The position numbers were made by a program, and so were the translations under genes. From NCBI GenBank assembly GCA_000310025.1, contig FN649731.1:2871495-2889554 (forward strand): a stretch of DNA of 18,060 nucleotides, written 5' to 3'. Position 1 is the first letter of the stretch. Every line of letters begins with the position of its first letter. Positions 1 to 10,922 of the stretch are shown here, one piece after another. Below the pieces are notes generated by a model. That model saw only the letters and a list, made by a program, of their open reading frames with translations, was not told the DNA's origin and searched no databases. Source of the stretch: Ectocarpus siliculosus. Taxonomy: Eukaryota > Sar > Phaeophyceae > Ectocarpales > Ectocarpaceae.

Positions 1-2430
1 GTTACAAGGGCATGTATTCACGCGACTAAACAAGGATTCGCCCGCCGATCACCCTAGTGGTCGCCAGGTTTCGCAAACTTGGCGTGAGGTCGAATCGTGC
101 CGACGCATTCACGCAAAATAGGTGCCTATCTAGCAAATGTGGAGAACGATTATTTCTTTGGCACACGAATTCCAGTCCGCGGTCGACCAGGGATGGACGG
201 CGTTATTTTGTTCATTCTCGGGGGAAAAAATGGGGAACGCGCCACAGAAGTAAAATGGACGAAAATAATTGAAATCCTGGGTTTCCTTCGTCTTGCAGGA
301 TACCGAAGGGTGCAAATGTAACGTCAATAACAGGAAAAGCTAAAAAGAAAACATGAGGCTTCACAGAAGAACGCCTGTGGAACACCATCCGGGTCTTCCC
401 TTCAGACCATACGGGATTTCTGGTAAAGGCAATCCACAAACAGGCTAAATAAATAGCAGCATTTGTTCGGCGATACAGCAATAGCGCGGCTCACAGGCCA
501 CCCGACCCAACTGTGAGTGCCCACACCCCCACATAAAAACGTACGAAAGGAGCGCTGCCAGCCAACACAAATTTGCTAGTAAAAGTACTGAATGCCAGAG
601 GCAATGCCAAAATTCCTCCGCAACTCCTGTGCGACCCCGGCTGAGACGTCCACTCACAGCAGTACACACCGCAAGGTGTCCATCGACTGGCGCCAGAACA
701 GATGAAAACACACACATCCTGCCCGATAGTATGGAGTCTTCTCCTCGTACTTCAGAAGAAGAACTCTACTGTCGTCCAATTCTTGCACCCCCCTATGTCG
801 GTAGAACCCTTCTGTTCCCGTTTTTTATCCCTCTGTTACGGTAATTGGAGGGAGACTTGTGAGCGTGCTTGACCATGGGTATTTGGCGTCGTCACATGCC
901 ATGACGTGACGTCAGGCAAGATTTGGGTTTTATGCCGAGGCGTGTGCCCTTCAGTTCGTACGATCCGGTGATCGCGTGTGCTTGGGATCTGTGTGAGTTG
1001 GCTTGGGAAATCGTTCATCAAGAGAAAGAGAACAACGGAAAGCAACAACAACCTGCACCTGTGGTCAGAGAAGATAATTCGATACAGCATAAATAAATGT
1101 GATTGATTCCGAAGGAAGGGGTCAAATCCCATACACTCAGCCGGTTAGCGCGGTCGATGCCATGTAATTAAAAAATACACATTACGTGCCCTAATCTACA
1201 CTTCATGAGCCTCGTCATCTTCGTGATCAGAACAACACCCAATACGGTACCTGGTTAACACCATAGAGCATGCACTCTGGGATTTTTAATGCCTACACCC
1301 GTAGGTTGCATTAGGTAACACACCGCTGGGCAGGTTTTCAAATCTCGATTACTTTGCAGTAGAAACCATACGATATTCTAAAACCTGTGACGGTGCCGCA
1401 TATTGCGGCGTTGAAATCGCCTCGTCGAGAGCTAACGAAAAAGTAAAATCCATGTTTGACTGTTGTGGCATCCTCTTCGTGGAGAAATTGAGATTTACGA
1501 ACAAATCCAGGGGTGTGGTATCTTGTGCAATCTTCCGCATTTCTCGACTGCCATGCATGTTTCTGCCATGTGTGTTGTGCAGTTTCGATAGTGTCGCATG
1601 GCACGCATGCCAAGCTCGTTGCTGGGGAGGGTGCTTAAACATAGTTCGAAGTCCACAACAACACCTGCTGTCTGTGGCTACTTCATTCCCTTACAACTAG
1701 CTCTGCTGTGTTGAGTGCCACCTCATCACCCGTGAGGGGGTTTCGTCGACTGACCTGGTCTTGGACGTTTGTAGCGAAAGCTTCCTGGGTGGACTCCAAC
1801 ATGATGCCATCCGCTTGCCGCCATCGGTAGCACCAGTAAAAGCAAGAAGGAGAGCGCCATGTGACCGAGCAAGCCGCTGTTACAACAACAATGCAAGTTA
1901 GAAGTACATCATCACCTTCAATCAAGCGATGTGACATGTTCAAGCTCAAGCGTTCAAGCTGGGGGGACGCGAATTTCATTCGGGTATACAGCTTGTTCAC
2001 ATTGCCGTCCCCCCCCGTCCGAGAGACAAGTGAAGGTCTTCACTGCTGTTCACTTGCCAGGTACGTTGTTGGTGGTGTGATGTGTGACCGCATGCGTCCC
2101 TCACCGCGCGCATCTACCCCGAGCGCGAGTACCATAAATGGGAGAAATGTTTTCTAATACGGCGTCACGTAGGAGCAGTGAAAAAAAGGGTTCGAATCAC
2201 TCCGCTATGATCTGCAGCAAGCGGCAAATAAAGATCGCATGCACTGTTGTTGTACAGTGGAAAGGATGGTGCCTATTGACCTTTTCAGCGCTCTCCTCAG
2301 GGATGGCGCGAAATGGAGTGCCGGGTGGAAAGATTGAGGTGGCCGCACGCTGCTTGATATGCCACCGCTTTATGTAGGTGGACATACATGAACCTACCTC
2401 TTTTTTGCTACACGCGTGTGGTGATGAGAG
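1..2430. other. Left flank, no convincing gene
   Basis: I see no recognisable protein domain here on either strand. Open frames are short and overlap one another in several frames. The best one is a 74-codon plus-strand frame at 97-321. It reads like a protein in its second half (it includes IPVRGRPGMDGVILFILGG), but it has no family I recognise and mixed third-position bases, so I do not call it a gene. A copy of a D-arm-like repeat lies at 1138-1160 and a small perfect hairpin (CACTGT/ACAGTG) near 2240-2257. The stretch may be intergenic or intronic. Confidence 0.5.
1138..1160 (+). repeat. D-arm-like dispersed repeat, copy 1
   Basis: The sequence CAG followed by CCGGTTAGCGCGGTCGATGC is almost identical to copy 2 ten kilobases away. 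Just upstream, GGGGTCAAATCCC resembles a T-arm lacking one T, but it lies on the wrong side for a normal tRNA and the D-stem does not pair. Confidence 0.6.
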
Positions 2431-2431
2431 C

Positions 2432-2720
2432 TCAGTTCCGACCGAGCCAAACAGGCACCGAGTAGACTATGTCGGAGAGTAGCACGTGAGGCCTGGGCGA
2501 GACAGCGGCGCCAACTTGTCCGGACTGTGGCTGTGTACATAGGACGCCAACGGGTATGGTCGATAGTATGTTCTTCACGAGGCGGCGCAATTCGGCGTTC
2601 ATTGGGGTGGTGGAGAGGCAGGAGACGAGGAGGGCTGAGCGAATCACGGAGTTTGCAGCAGCAGGGTTTGGGGCTTCTTGTTGTGGAACCAAGTCAGGCG
2701 GGAAGTATGGGGTGGGATAA
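2432..2720. other. Ambiguous coding potential on both strands
   Basis: Two overlapping frames are both open and GC-rich at third positions. On the minus strand, 2692 to 2432 gives 86 residues including MNAELRRLVKNILSTIPVG. On the plus strand, about 2490-2720 gives a frame with a Cys-x-x-Cys pair (TCPDCGCVHRTPTG) followed by a basic stretch. I cannot identify either. The plus frame runs into the left end of the LINE relic, so this may be a degenerate piece of that or another retroelement. The minus frame may simply mirror it. Confidence 0.25.
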
Positions 2721-3260
2721 GCCGTGGAAAGAGTCGATGTGCCGCAACTCCACTTACACTACCGAGCACGTATATCGAGAGTGCCTCATGGCCATGCGGT
2801 TTGAGAAAGGAGAGGCAAGAAGAACGGATCGGTGACCTTCGTAGCCGCACACGCACCGGCAGAGAGGTCAGCGAGGAGGCAAAGAGTTCTGGGAGAAGCT
2901 CGACACTCTCATGTGTATGTGATGATGGATGTTACCTCTCGGGGCTTAGAGCAGAGGGAGACAACCTGGAAGATGGGGCTCTTGGCCCTGGTGGACGTGG
3001 TGAACTGGACGACAACGGCAAACGACTGCTGAACTTCTCGATAGACAACAAACTCGTCATCACGAACTCCTTGTTCACAACGCGTAAAGGAGGATACCAC
3101 CTACTTCACGCAAGGGTGAGCGATCTCAAGCGTAGAATACATCCTTATAACGAGGCAGGCACACCAACGTAGAGAACGCAACGTGGTCGTACACCCCCAA
3201 CATACACAGTCAAACCGGATTCCGATCACAACATGGTGGTGGCTACGGATCGCCAACAAT
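2678..3260 (+). pseudogene. LINE apurinic-type endonuclease remnant
   Basis: This is the N-terminal part of the LINE relic. Successive fragments read CLMAMRFEKG (about 2790), then VTFVAAHAPAE after a frame change, then KEFWEKLDTLMC, then VYVMMDV at 2913-2933. That last piece falls where these elements usually have the endonuclease motif resembling DxNAR, but here it continues with Thr-Ser-Arg and the motif is lost. The next long in-frame piece covers about 2984-3100 and contains LDDNGKRLLNF and KLVITNSLF, the usual endonuclease C-terminal half. Family knowledge says this enzyme nicks target DNA for insertion. Here it is clearly dead. Confidence 0.75.
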
Positions 3261-3782
3261 CGCGCCGTGCACGTCAAGCCGATCCGAAGACAGTTGAGTC
3301 AGTCGCAAAGCGCTGCAGGTGGCCAATCAGTTGCTTCAAAACGTTGGCCAATTAACAGACCAGTCGAACATGACGGCCCCGGAAGCCGCAAGGGAGTTCA
3401 TCGTACTGTAGCCATCCTTGAAGCAGCGCAGTCAGTGGTGTCGGCAGAGACTCTGGTATCACCTATGCCGGAGTGGTGTGAGAGCCCGGAAACGAGAGCA
3501 GCAGTCGAGATAGCTCTTGCCTCGAGCGACGAAGAACGGCACGCTAGGAGATGAAACTGACCGGGCCTCAGCAACATGGAGAACACTCAGGGCCGCGTGG
3601 AAGAGAGTGGGTACAGCAGCCGACGATGGCATATATGCCCACTTCGAAAAGTATTTGTGGGTGGAAATGATCTTCACGGAGTACATAACATGCGGGGACT
3701 GTACAAATACCTCAAGATCTCGGTAGGTCTTGATGGGAGGCAGACCGGGGGATAACAGTTCGTTAAAGATTATAATGGTTTC

Positions 3783-5066
3783 ATGCTGAGGACCAAGGAG
3801 GAGGTTCTCCAACGGTGGGCGAGGTTCTTCGGCTCTGTCCTCAACGCTCAATCTCCCACATTGAACCCATCGATCGTCGAGGAGGAAAAGCTGCGAGACC
3901 GACGGCACCGGCTGCCGGAGATCCGGTACATCTGTGGTCGACACCAACACTGGAGGACACTCAAATGGCAGCAGGGGGAATTGACAACTCCAAGGCGCCG
4001 GGCCATTCTTCACTACCGGTAGAGCTACTCAACATCGACAGCGCAGACGAGCCCAGATCGCTATCGAACACTTCTACGCCATCCGCTTCGACGTGTGGAA
4101 AGCGGGAAGGGTCCCGCAGGAATGAAAATATGCCACTATCAAGGTCTCTACAAGACGTCGCGCCGATCCAACTGTAAGAACTACAGCGGAATATCCCTTC
4201 TCTCGCAGACACAATGCTCCTGAAGATCATCGCTAACCGTCTCAGTGGCTATTGCCAAGAACCCGACATTATTCCAGAAGAGCAGTGCGGCTTCCGACCT
4301 GGTAGATCCACCGCCGAGGTGCTGTTCGTCGTGCGCCTACTCCAGGAGCTGGGGTGAATTCCACTCTGCTTGTGCTTCCTAGACCCCGGAATGGCTACGA
4401 CTCGGTTGGCCGAGAAATGCTGTGGCAGGTACTAGCTCCAGCAGGGATCCCGAACGAATGATCACAGTAGTGATCGGCCATTTCCACGATGGCAAGCATG
4501 CCTGGGAGCGCATGGACAACGAGGGGCCCTCTGGCTGGTTCGAGGTTACCCAACAGTAAGGATATGTGCTGTCAACACTACTGCTGAACATTTTGTTCGC
4601 GGCAGCGCTCGTAAGAGTTTTGGTACGATTCAGCTTAGACGCCGCAATTCTCAGGGACTGGTATACCTCGAGGAGGAGACTGGGGCGAGGACGAGGGCAA
4701 CTCGGTTGGAATGAGTTCGGAAGGCGGTGTAGGGTGTGCTGCACACCAACGACACTGGCTTCGTATCGGGATCCGCCGAAGCCCTGGCGAAGATGATGAC
4801 CAACTGTTTTCTTGGAAGTGTTCGGAGAATTTGGACTGGCGGTGTCCGAGATGAAGACAGCGACTCTCTTGACGTGGGCACCGGAGAAAAAGCCGAAGAA
4901 GGGAGCGCCAACTCCACTAGCTCAGGCACCACTGGTGATCGAAGCAGGAGGACATAAATACGCCCAGACAGCCGAGTTCCGATACCTGGGTGGCCGGGTC
5001 GGAGAAGACGGTGAACTCACGCTGGGGATCAACCAACGGAGAAGAGCAGCGTGGGAGTATCTCTGA
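3783..5066 (+). pseudogene. LINE reverse transcriptase remnant
   Basis: The pre-RT segment reads EEVLQRWARFFGSVLN from about 3798, then a frame change gives LPVELLNIDSADEP (ending near 4055), which matches the usual 'VGPDxLPVELLK' stretch. The fingers/palm motif EEQCGFRPGRST starts at 4277 and runs on through VRLLQELG to a TGA at 4357. The catalytic YADD position is at 4742-4753, where the translation is HTND, so the first Asp of the pair is replaced by Asn. Beyond it, SEMKTATLL and FRYLGG are normal C-terminal landmarks, ending at a TGA at 5064. Further C-terminal scraps (LLDGCMTWA, about 5150) continue to about 5450. Confidence 0.8.
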
Positions 5067-5553
5067 AAGTACGCCCGGGGGCTCTTCGACAGGCAGACAG
5101 CACCGCGGAGATTAAAGGTTCAGCTTCTGAAAACGGAGACGATGGAGACCCTGCTAGACGGATGCATGACATGGGCCCGTGCCGGGACCACTTCGACGTG
5201 CTGACGAAGACACAAAACCGGATTCTGCTACGGGCTATCGGGTACCGCCGCACGCGCGGCAAATATCCGAAGCTCTCATTCGCCCGAACCCTTCAAAACG
5301 TCGAACGCCAAAGCGTGAAAACCACCGTCCGGCTACGGCGAGTACTGGTTGCGCGGGAGTATTGGCCAGACAACCGGAAGGGCGACTCTCGAAGTGAGAA
5401 TGTTCGGCGACATCGTCGGGGGGGCTGACTCGGGTAGGGGTTACCCGGAACAGCATTGGGCGACATTCTTGAAGGACGACTTCAACGTGTTCGATGCCAC
5501 CGCTGAACCCACCGATGTTGACAAGAAAACGTTTGGGTTACTAAGTTATTGTG

Positions 5554-5576
5554 AAAACAACACCAACAACAACAAC
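5554..5576 (+). repeat. AAC-rich 3' tail of the LINE relic
   Basis: An imperfect AAC repeat follows the last LINE-like coding scraps. Short microsatellite tails at this position are usual for RTE-type non-LTR elements and are the best marker here for the 3' boundary of the insertion. Confidence 0.6.
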
Positions 5577-5904
5577 TCAGCGGCATACAACCGTAGCAGT
5601 TGCAGATCCCTTCTTCCAGCCTCACAGTGTGGATTGACCCTGACGCAGTGAAACGGCGCTGGAGATACCCATTGACTTCGCCCGGTTTGAAGGGAAATGA
5701 AAAGAAAGCTAAAGCGCGCTATGCTATGTGCCAGTCAATAGGAGACAGTGTGCAAAATAGTAGCGTGGTGCCTGCAATCGAGAGGGATTTCGGCGACATG
5801 CGGTGAGAGCGGCGATCGTGGAGATGTGTCCCAGAGGGCGTATGCGGACAGCCTGTAAGACAAGAAGCAACAGCAATGGACGCAGGGGGGAAGACAAAGG
5901 GATG

Positions 5905-6003
5905 ACGGAGGGCTCCGGGCTTGGCGAGTTCTTGCCAGAGCTTGAGGTGGAGGGCATACTGGGCAAGGTCCGCGACGAACGGGTTGAAGGCGGAGCCGCG
6001 CAT
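5905..6003 (-). CDS. Candidate exon of an unidentified gene
   Basis: Read on the minus strand, this piece gives MRGSAFNPFVADLAQYALHL followed by KLWQELAKPGALRHP. Third codon positions are strongly biased to C and G, and the amino-acid pattern is helical and amphipathic, unlike the Pro/Ser-rich shadow frames beside it. The same frame stays open upstream of the Met, so the Met need not be the start. A good acceptor lies further along on the minus strand at about 5858 (pyrimidine-rich tract then ACAG before GCTGTCCGC), which could begin a following exon. No strong donor joins the two; a weak GC donor after KLW would keep the frame. I do not recognise the protein. It could also be chance coding potential in a GC-rich stretch. 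Confidence 0.35.
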
Positions 6004-6009
6004 GGGGAG

Positions 6010-7480
6010 GGGAAGTATTGCGGGTAGTGGTGCCGAAGCGTTCGGGGCTTCGGGTTGGGTATGTGTCTCTCATGGTGATGGGATTCTGTGGTTATGGACA
6101 ACGCCCGAGCACCTTTCTTTTTCGATCTTTGATGATCACCCTTTCTTCGTGTACGATCGGTGCTACAAAAATAAAAACCACACAAATATTTTGTGGAATA
6201 GGGCACAAGACCCACGCTCCTCCTGTGTCGAGATCGAGAACAAGAAAAGACCAAGAAATGCGGTCGAAGAGAAGTTTCGCGTGCTCGTATTACAGGCCAA
6301 TCATGCGATGCCGCGGAGACGTGCCCTGCGTCACCACTATGCCTTATTTTACCCGAGCTTCGTTTCTTTTCTTTCATGTGGGGTAACCCAACAGCGACTT
6401 TATAGGTTTTAGTGCAAGATTCTTGACTTAGCACCTGTTTTTTGGTCAAAATCTTTAGTATTTGCTTTTTGTTCTCGAGTCTGAATTTCTTAACTCCCAG
6501 ATTGTTTTTTTAAGGTGTGGCTCGTGTTGTCGGGCAGAAAGCGAACTTGATGCTAGAGAGGGGGCTATTGAGCATAGATCCATGTGCTGTTGCATGCCAT
6601 GGTACTGTATGTACCTCAAGTCACAAATCTCGAAACAATGTATGGGGCGGATCCGACTATCATAGAGAATCACGTGTTGTTTGGCTCACTTTCGTTGGTT
6701 CTGGGCCTTGATCTAGTTGAGCGCTGGAATTGGGGGGCCCACGCGCCATTCTCTTGACTCTTCCTGTCTACCAATTGCCACAACACGATCTACGTAAATG
6801 CGGCACTGACACGCCAAAGACCATCCTCCTTTTGACGACGCCAACCAGGCCCTCGGGGCTCTTGCCCAATTATCGTCCTATGGATGGTATCTGTCTACCC
6901 AGTAAGCGGCAGCAATACCGTTACACATGAGCTGATAGCGCCTTTGTCCAGAGCCAATACCATCACAACGAACCAACAAAAAAATTAGTTGGGCTGATCG
7001 TGGTTTCCGGTCCTTGCTGCATCAATCAATTAATCTCGATCGTCAGATGTCTACGAGAAAGGCCCGTCATATCGTAGAAGAACGGTATTCAAACATAAAC
7101 ATGGCGTCGTGCCCCTCCGGTTCGCAGAAAGAAACCGTGAACACCCTCGCACTCCCATTTTTTCGTGTCATTATTGCGAATAGAAGATATCCCGTAGAAG
7201 GTCGATAAGTCGGTTGATACAACGTCGAAGGCTAAGAAACCTCTCCATTATCTGATTATGGGAAAATGAAAAAAAAGGATAGGGGCGCTTTGGGTTCTGA
7301 TACATACCCGAAAACGCGTCGGGCCTGCCTGCCATGCTCGGGGAGGCTTGCCATAGCACGTCAATAGTGCCATCAAGTCAGCGCCCCCTTCTCCCCCGCC
7401 ACCGCCTTACCCTGCCGTTGTTGCCCCGCCCCGTTCCGAGACTCGTAAATAGTTCCACGTCTCGTATGTAAATATAATCT
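6010..7480. other. No gene seen
   Basis: Base composition is nearer 50% GC with T-rich runs between 6100 and 6500. The open frames present are short, mutually overlapping and resemble no family I know. Nothing here is supported as a gene or RNA. Confidence 0.5.
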
Positions 7481-7627
7481 GTCACACAACGAGGCCTCCC
7501 CGCTCTACAATAATACCACCCGGTGAGTTGTTTTTTGCAGCGGAGGCATTGCCCTCCCTCCTTCCAACGGAGAGTCGGACCGCCGCTGCTCTTTCTCGTG
7601 CCACTGCCACGATTTCAGCGCGAATCG

Positions 7628-7698
7628 CCACCGCCACCGCCACCGCCACCGCCACCGCCACCGCCGCCACCACCACCACTACCACTACTACCACCACT
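7628..7698 (+). repeat. CCACCG/CCA microsatellite
   Basis: Repeated CCACCG units run to about 7661 and grade into CCA/CTA triplets to about 7698. In frame these would give Ala-Thr or Val tracts, but the open frames on both strands here exist only because of the repeat. A second, purer CAC tract lies at 7776-7797. Confidence 0.9.
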
Positions 7699-7775
7699 GT
7701 AGCTTTTCCGTTGAGCTAGCACCCGGGGGGTCACGTAGTAGAATCCAGAACTTGAGGTTTAGAGATTGACGTTTG

Positions 7776-7797
7776 CACCACCACCACCACCACCACT
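7776..7797 (+). repeat. CAC trinucleotide repeat
   Basis: About seven CAC units. They open a 111-codon plus-strand frame (7773-8108) that begins with a His tract. The rest of that frame has moderate GC at third positions and no recognisable domain, so I leave it unassigned. Confidence 0.85.
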
Positions 7798-7799
7798 CC

Positions 7800-9480
7800 G
7801 CTCTGCGAGCACACGCACTTTCATCTATGGTTGATGATCCACACCCGCCCCAAAACATCGTGTGTTGCACCGCTAAAGCCTGGCTTTTTGACGGGACGCC
7901 CACAGCAGTATTTCCTCTTCGATCGCGCGAAGTTGGTCGACGTAGCAACGATTCCTTCTTCCGCTCGCTCACCGCGAAACCGTGCGTGGCAGAGGAGGGA
8001 GGCGAAAACGTTGAGCGGCTTCGCAACAAACAATACCAAGGGATACGGGGAATCAAGGAAGCTAGCCGGAAACAAAACGGCGACAGGAATAAAACTACTA
8101 AAGAATAAACCGGACCAGGAACCGAATAGAAACCCCAAGCTGCTCACTGAGCTCACCAAACGCTACTACTACTTTTCCCTATCTAAGCACAGGTGTCCCA
8201 CCGATCGATACATATATATACAGGAGAAGTGACCAACTCGTTATCCGCGAAGCTAGCCTCTCTCATACACTCACGGAGGCCTCTACCAAAGGCGGTAGAG
8301 CGCGCCCCGGGGACCACGCGTTTCTTCAGACTATATCTATGGGCTAACTTAACTCACCATACTTGACAGAGGGCTCGGCTCACTACGTACGTAGAACGAT
8401 GCCGCTCCAGCATTTGATCTTGACACACGCACCACGGCCAACTGTCAAACCCGTACTCGTCCTCCTCCTCTTCGCCGGCCGGGCATGCTCGCAAGCAAGA
8501 AATGCAGCACGGAATATCGTACGTGCCCTACGGAAAAGAGATCAACACTGCTGTCTGTTTCGCGCCAACGAGGGGGTGTCAAGCCCGAACCACTTCGTCT
8601 GTAGTATCCACCGCATGCCCCCCGAATTTTCAAATACAGAAAAAGAAGGCGGTCTGAATGGCAGGGACGCGCTCTCAAAACAAACAGAAACTTGCACACC
8701 AATAGAGACAGCCAACGATGGCAGCAGGCAGCGGGGCGCGCGGGCGGGCGCGCCCGCTTTTGCCTTGTTCGCCCCCCCCCCACCGTCCGTCCGCCCTCAC
8801 CACCTCACCACTCAGCACGGACCAAAATCGCTCAGATTCCGACCCAACGGTTCCACTCCCCAAAGAGAAAATTCTTACCAAAACAGAAAGCACCCCACGG
8901 CAGCAAAGAAACGTCAGGTGTGGGGAGGGGGGAGGGGGGGTATGGATGAACAGTCTTCGCAGGTTCCCCGTAGCCAGGGGAGGGAAGAGGAAGGACGCTG
9001 AACAAAAAAAAAACAGGGATGTAGACTACACTTAAAGAGCTACAAACGAGAACATGCACGCACCAAAAAGCACTGTCATTTCTCTACAAGATTTCACACT
9101 AAACCGCAACAACGAAGCGGCGTGCCAACCGCAGCGTGATCCGCAGGGCAAAGACCAGAAAAAAAATTACAAGTGGAAGACAAGGTAGAATACGATGTTC
9201 GGCGTTTGACGTCACCAATCACGCAACACATCTAAGAAAATGTAAACCCATTTACGGTGCAGCAATAAAAGGGCCCACTCATTCAACACCTCACTCAGCT
9301 ATTGTATGATCTGAGGTACAATAGCCACAGTCGCTTTCGGGCCCAGTGGTGTATGCATACGTCGACGGAGGAGGGAAGTGAAGTCATCACTGATGTGACA
9401 CAGCAGCAGATCGTCTATTGCAACGCCAATACTAACGCGGACGTCTGCTACCTATTCCTGCTGGTCAGTGCCGTAAAGTC
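7800..9480. other. Largely non-coding, weak open frames only
   Basis: The longest plus-strand frame in the window (8363-9001, 212 codons) lies here. It has rival frames on both strands, a Pro/Gly/Arg-rich low-complexity second half and no recognisable motif, so I do not call it. A perfect 7-bp hairpin (CTCTACC/GGTAGAG) sits at 8281-8300, and a 14-bp GC palindrome (GCGGGCGCGCCCGC) at 8744-8757. A-rich and CAA-rich sequence from 8880 on resembles UTR or intergenic DNA. Confidence 0.45.
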
Positions 9481-9495
9481 CGCCGGTCGACAACA

Positions 9496-9520
9496 CAGCA
9501 GCAGTAACAGCAGCAGCAGT
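9496..9520 (+). repeat. CAG-rich microsatellite
   Basis: Two short CAG runs are separated by a TAA interruption. No gene is supported around them. Confidence 0.8.
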
Positions 9521-9894
9521 CGATTTTACCAACAATAAAATGAAATTTACAAAGCCAACGAACAGCCCCACTAAGTCAAAATGGCTGACGCGTGTATGTA
9601 CGCACGCATTTTTCCGGAGGAAGAGGAGGTCCTTCGTCGGACATCCACGACCCCCCTAAAATAAAAACTCGAATTAAATAGACAAAACGAGCCAGAGAGA
9701 AAAAACATATTCCAAAAACAAGCAAAGCAAGGGTTAAGGGAAACCTGGCTTTCGAACACGTGAATCTGTACCGGACATAAGGCAAACCCCGAAAGACGTC
9801 TCTGAGCGCTGTACGGACACTACCCAACAGTCAGTCTCTCGCGCAAACGCTCCGTGCACACCCACCCTCCGATGGCAGCCTCTCGCCGCAAATA

Positions 9895-9917
9895 CAACAA
9901 CAACAACAACAACAACA
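9895..9917 (+). repeat. CAA microsatellite
   Basis: A pure run of about seven CAA units in a stretch without a supported gene. The region 9530-10900 around it has only weak frames. The most protein-like is on the minus strand from about 10275 to 10167, ending at a possible GAG|GTGTGT donor, and I cannot identify it. Confidence 0.85.
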
Positions 9918-10922
9918 GGAAAGAGCGCTCCTACGCCGAATGGCAGTGGTAGTGCTTGGGGAGGGGGGCTGCCTTGTCTGGTGAGATTTCCTCAGGACAA
10001 AGACAGACCTCGCTCTTCGTGGACGCAAGGGAGGGCCTTAAGCTGATCCAGCAAAGAACAGGAACGCCCCCCCTCCACTCCACACTTACGTGTGGATGGG
10101 TGAGCGTCGTGCGTGAAATCCGTCGGGATTACAGTAAGCACGACGCGCCTCGCGTGCACACACCTCTCGCAAGCCGCGCATTGCTTTGCTGCTCTCCGAG
10201 AGGGGGGGAGATAGAGAGCGGGTTGTTGGGTTGTCCGTAGAGGCGTTGAACGTGCAGTAGACGCGCACCGCACGCGGCGCTTTCTTTTCCTGGTGTCCAA
10301 CGCCATCTGTCTTGGTCCCTGAGACCATTCTCATCATAAGTCGCCCTCGTACCCGGCACTGGGAGCACTAATAATGTCTTGCTCGATCTGACTAGGATTC
10401 ACCTGATGCAAGAAAAAAAAGCAGGAAGGCGCGGGGAAAGGGTGCCAAATGATGTCTCGTTCCCGTTTGAACCCGCCATCCGAGTTTTCTTTCCAAAGTT
10501 GGAGGCGTTCTAGAGAATACCGTGGTACACACCATCAACGTACTATGCCAGAAGTACATTTGGGACGCAACATACTCGGGAGGAGAGAAGAGTGGATTGG
10601 AACATGTTTGCGCGGGACCAAAGTAGTGACTTCGAAGTAGAGCGTGTGTGAAGTGAAGCCAGAGATCATCAGCGGCATGTGCGCACAATTCCGGTTCGCT
10701 TACAAGACTCAAATGTTGACAACGTTAGGAAAGGGTGCTAGCTTGTAGGTTTCCCTCCAGAACACAGCCTTAATTTCAGGTCTTCCGAGCGGGTTACCAC
10801 GTTACCACCGTACACGTGCTGTGCTAGTAGCTCATTCGCCAACGGCCGGGCCTTCGGGGCAGCCTTGCTCGAGGACCGAACGACAAGCTTGAGTGGACAA
10901 CATGTAAGACGAACAACGACAG

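Larger units (their letters stand above)
2678..5576 (+). mobile_element. Decayed non-LTR (LINE) retrotransposon
   Basis: Scattered over about 2.9 kb, in shifting plus-strand frames, are fragments in the order expected of a LINE polyprotein: an endonuclease part, a linker, a reverse transcriptase part and a C-terminal region. The best pieces are VTFVAAHAPAE (from 2832), KEFWEKLDTLMC (from 2881), LDDNGKRLLNF (about 3010), a WARFFGSVLN block (from about 3815), EEQCGFRPGRST (from 4277) and KYAQTAEFRYLGG (about 4956). The order and wording match the RTE/craniofacial-protein-like LINE proteins common in stramenopile and other eukaryotic genomes. At least ten frame changes or stops separate the pieces, so it cannot encode a working protein. 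The AAC-rich tail at 5554-5576 is a typical LINE 3' end. The 5' end is uncertain and probably truncated, because the N-terminal start of the endonuclease is not seen. No target-site duplication could be assigned by eye. Confidence 0.85.

Noticed and set aside
1120-1165. Intact or permuted tRNA gene
   Set aside because: The D-stem does not pair, the T-loop lacks a base, and no acceptor or anticodon stem can be drawn.
5724-6449. 241-codon minus-strand open frame
   Set aside because: It is Pro/Ser-rich with His and Arg runs. A different minus frame in the same place has a more protein-like pattern and stronger third-position bias.
7482-7719. Val/Ala or Thr/Ala repeat proteins on opposite strands
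   Set aside because: Both are direct translations of the CCACCG microsatellite.
8363-9001. 212-codon plus-strand open frame
   Set aside because: Low-complexity Pro/Gly/Arg content, rival frames on both strands and no motif. Length alone is weak evidence in GC-rich, stop-poor DNA.
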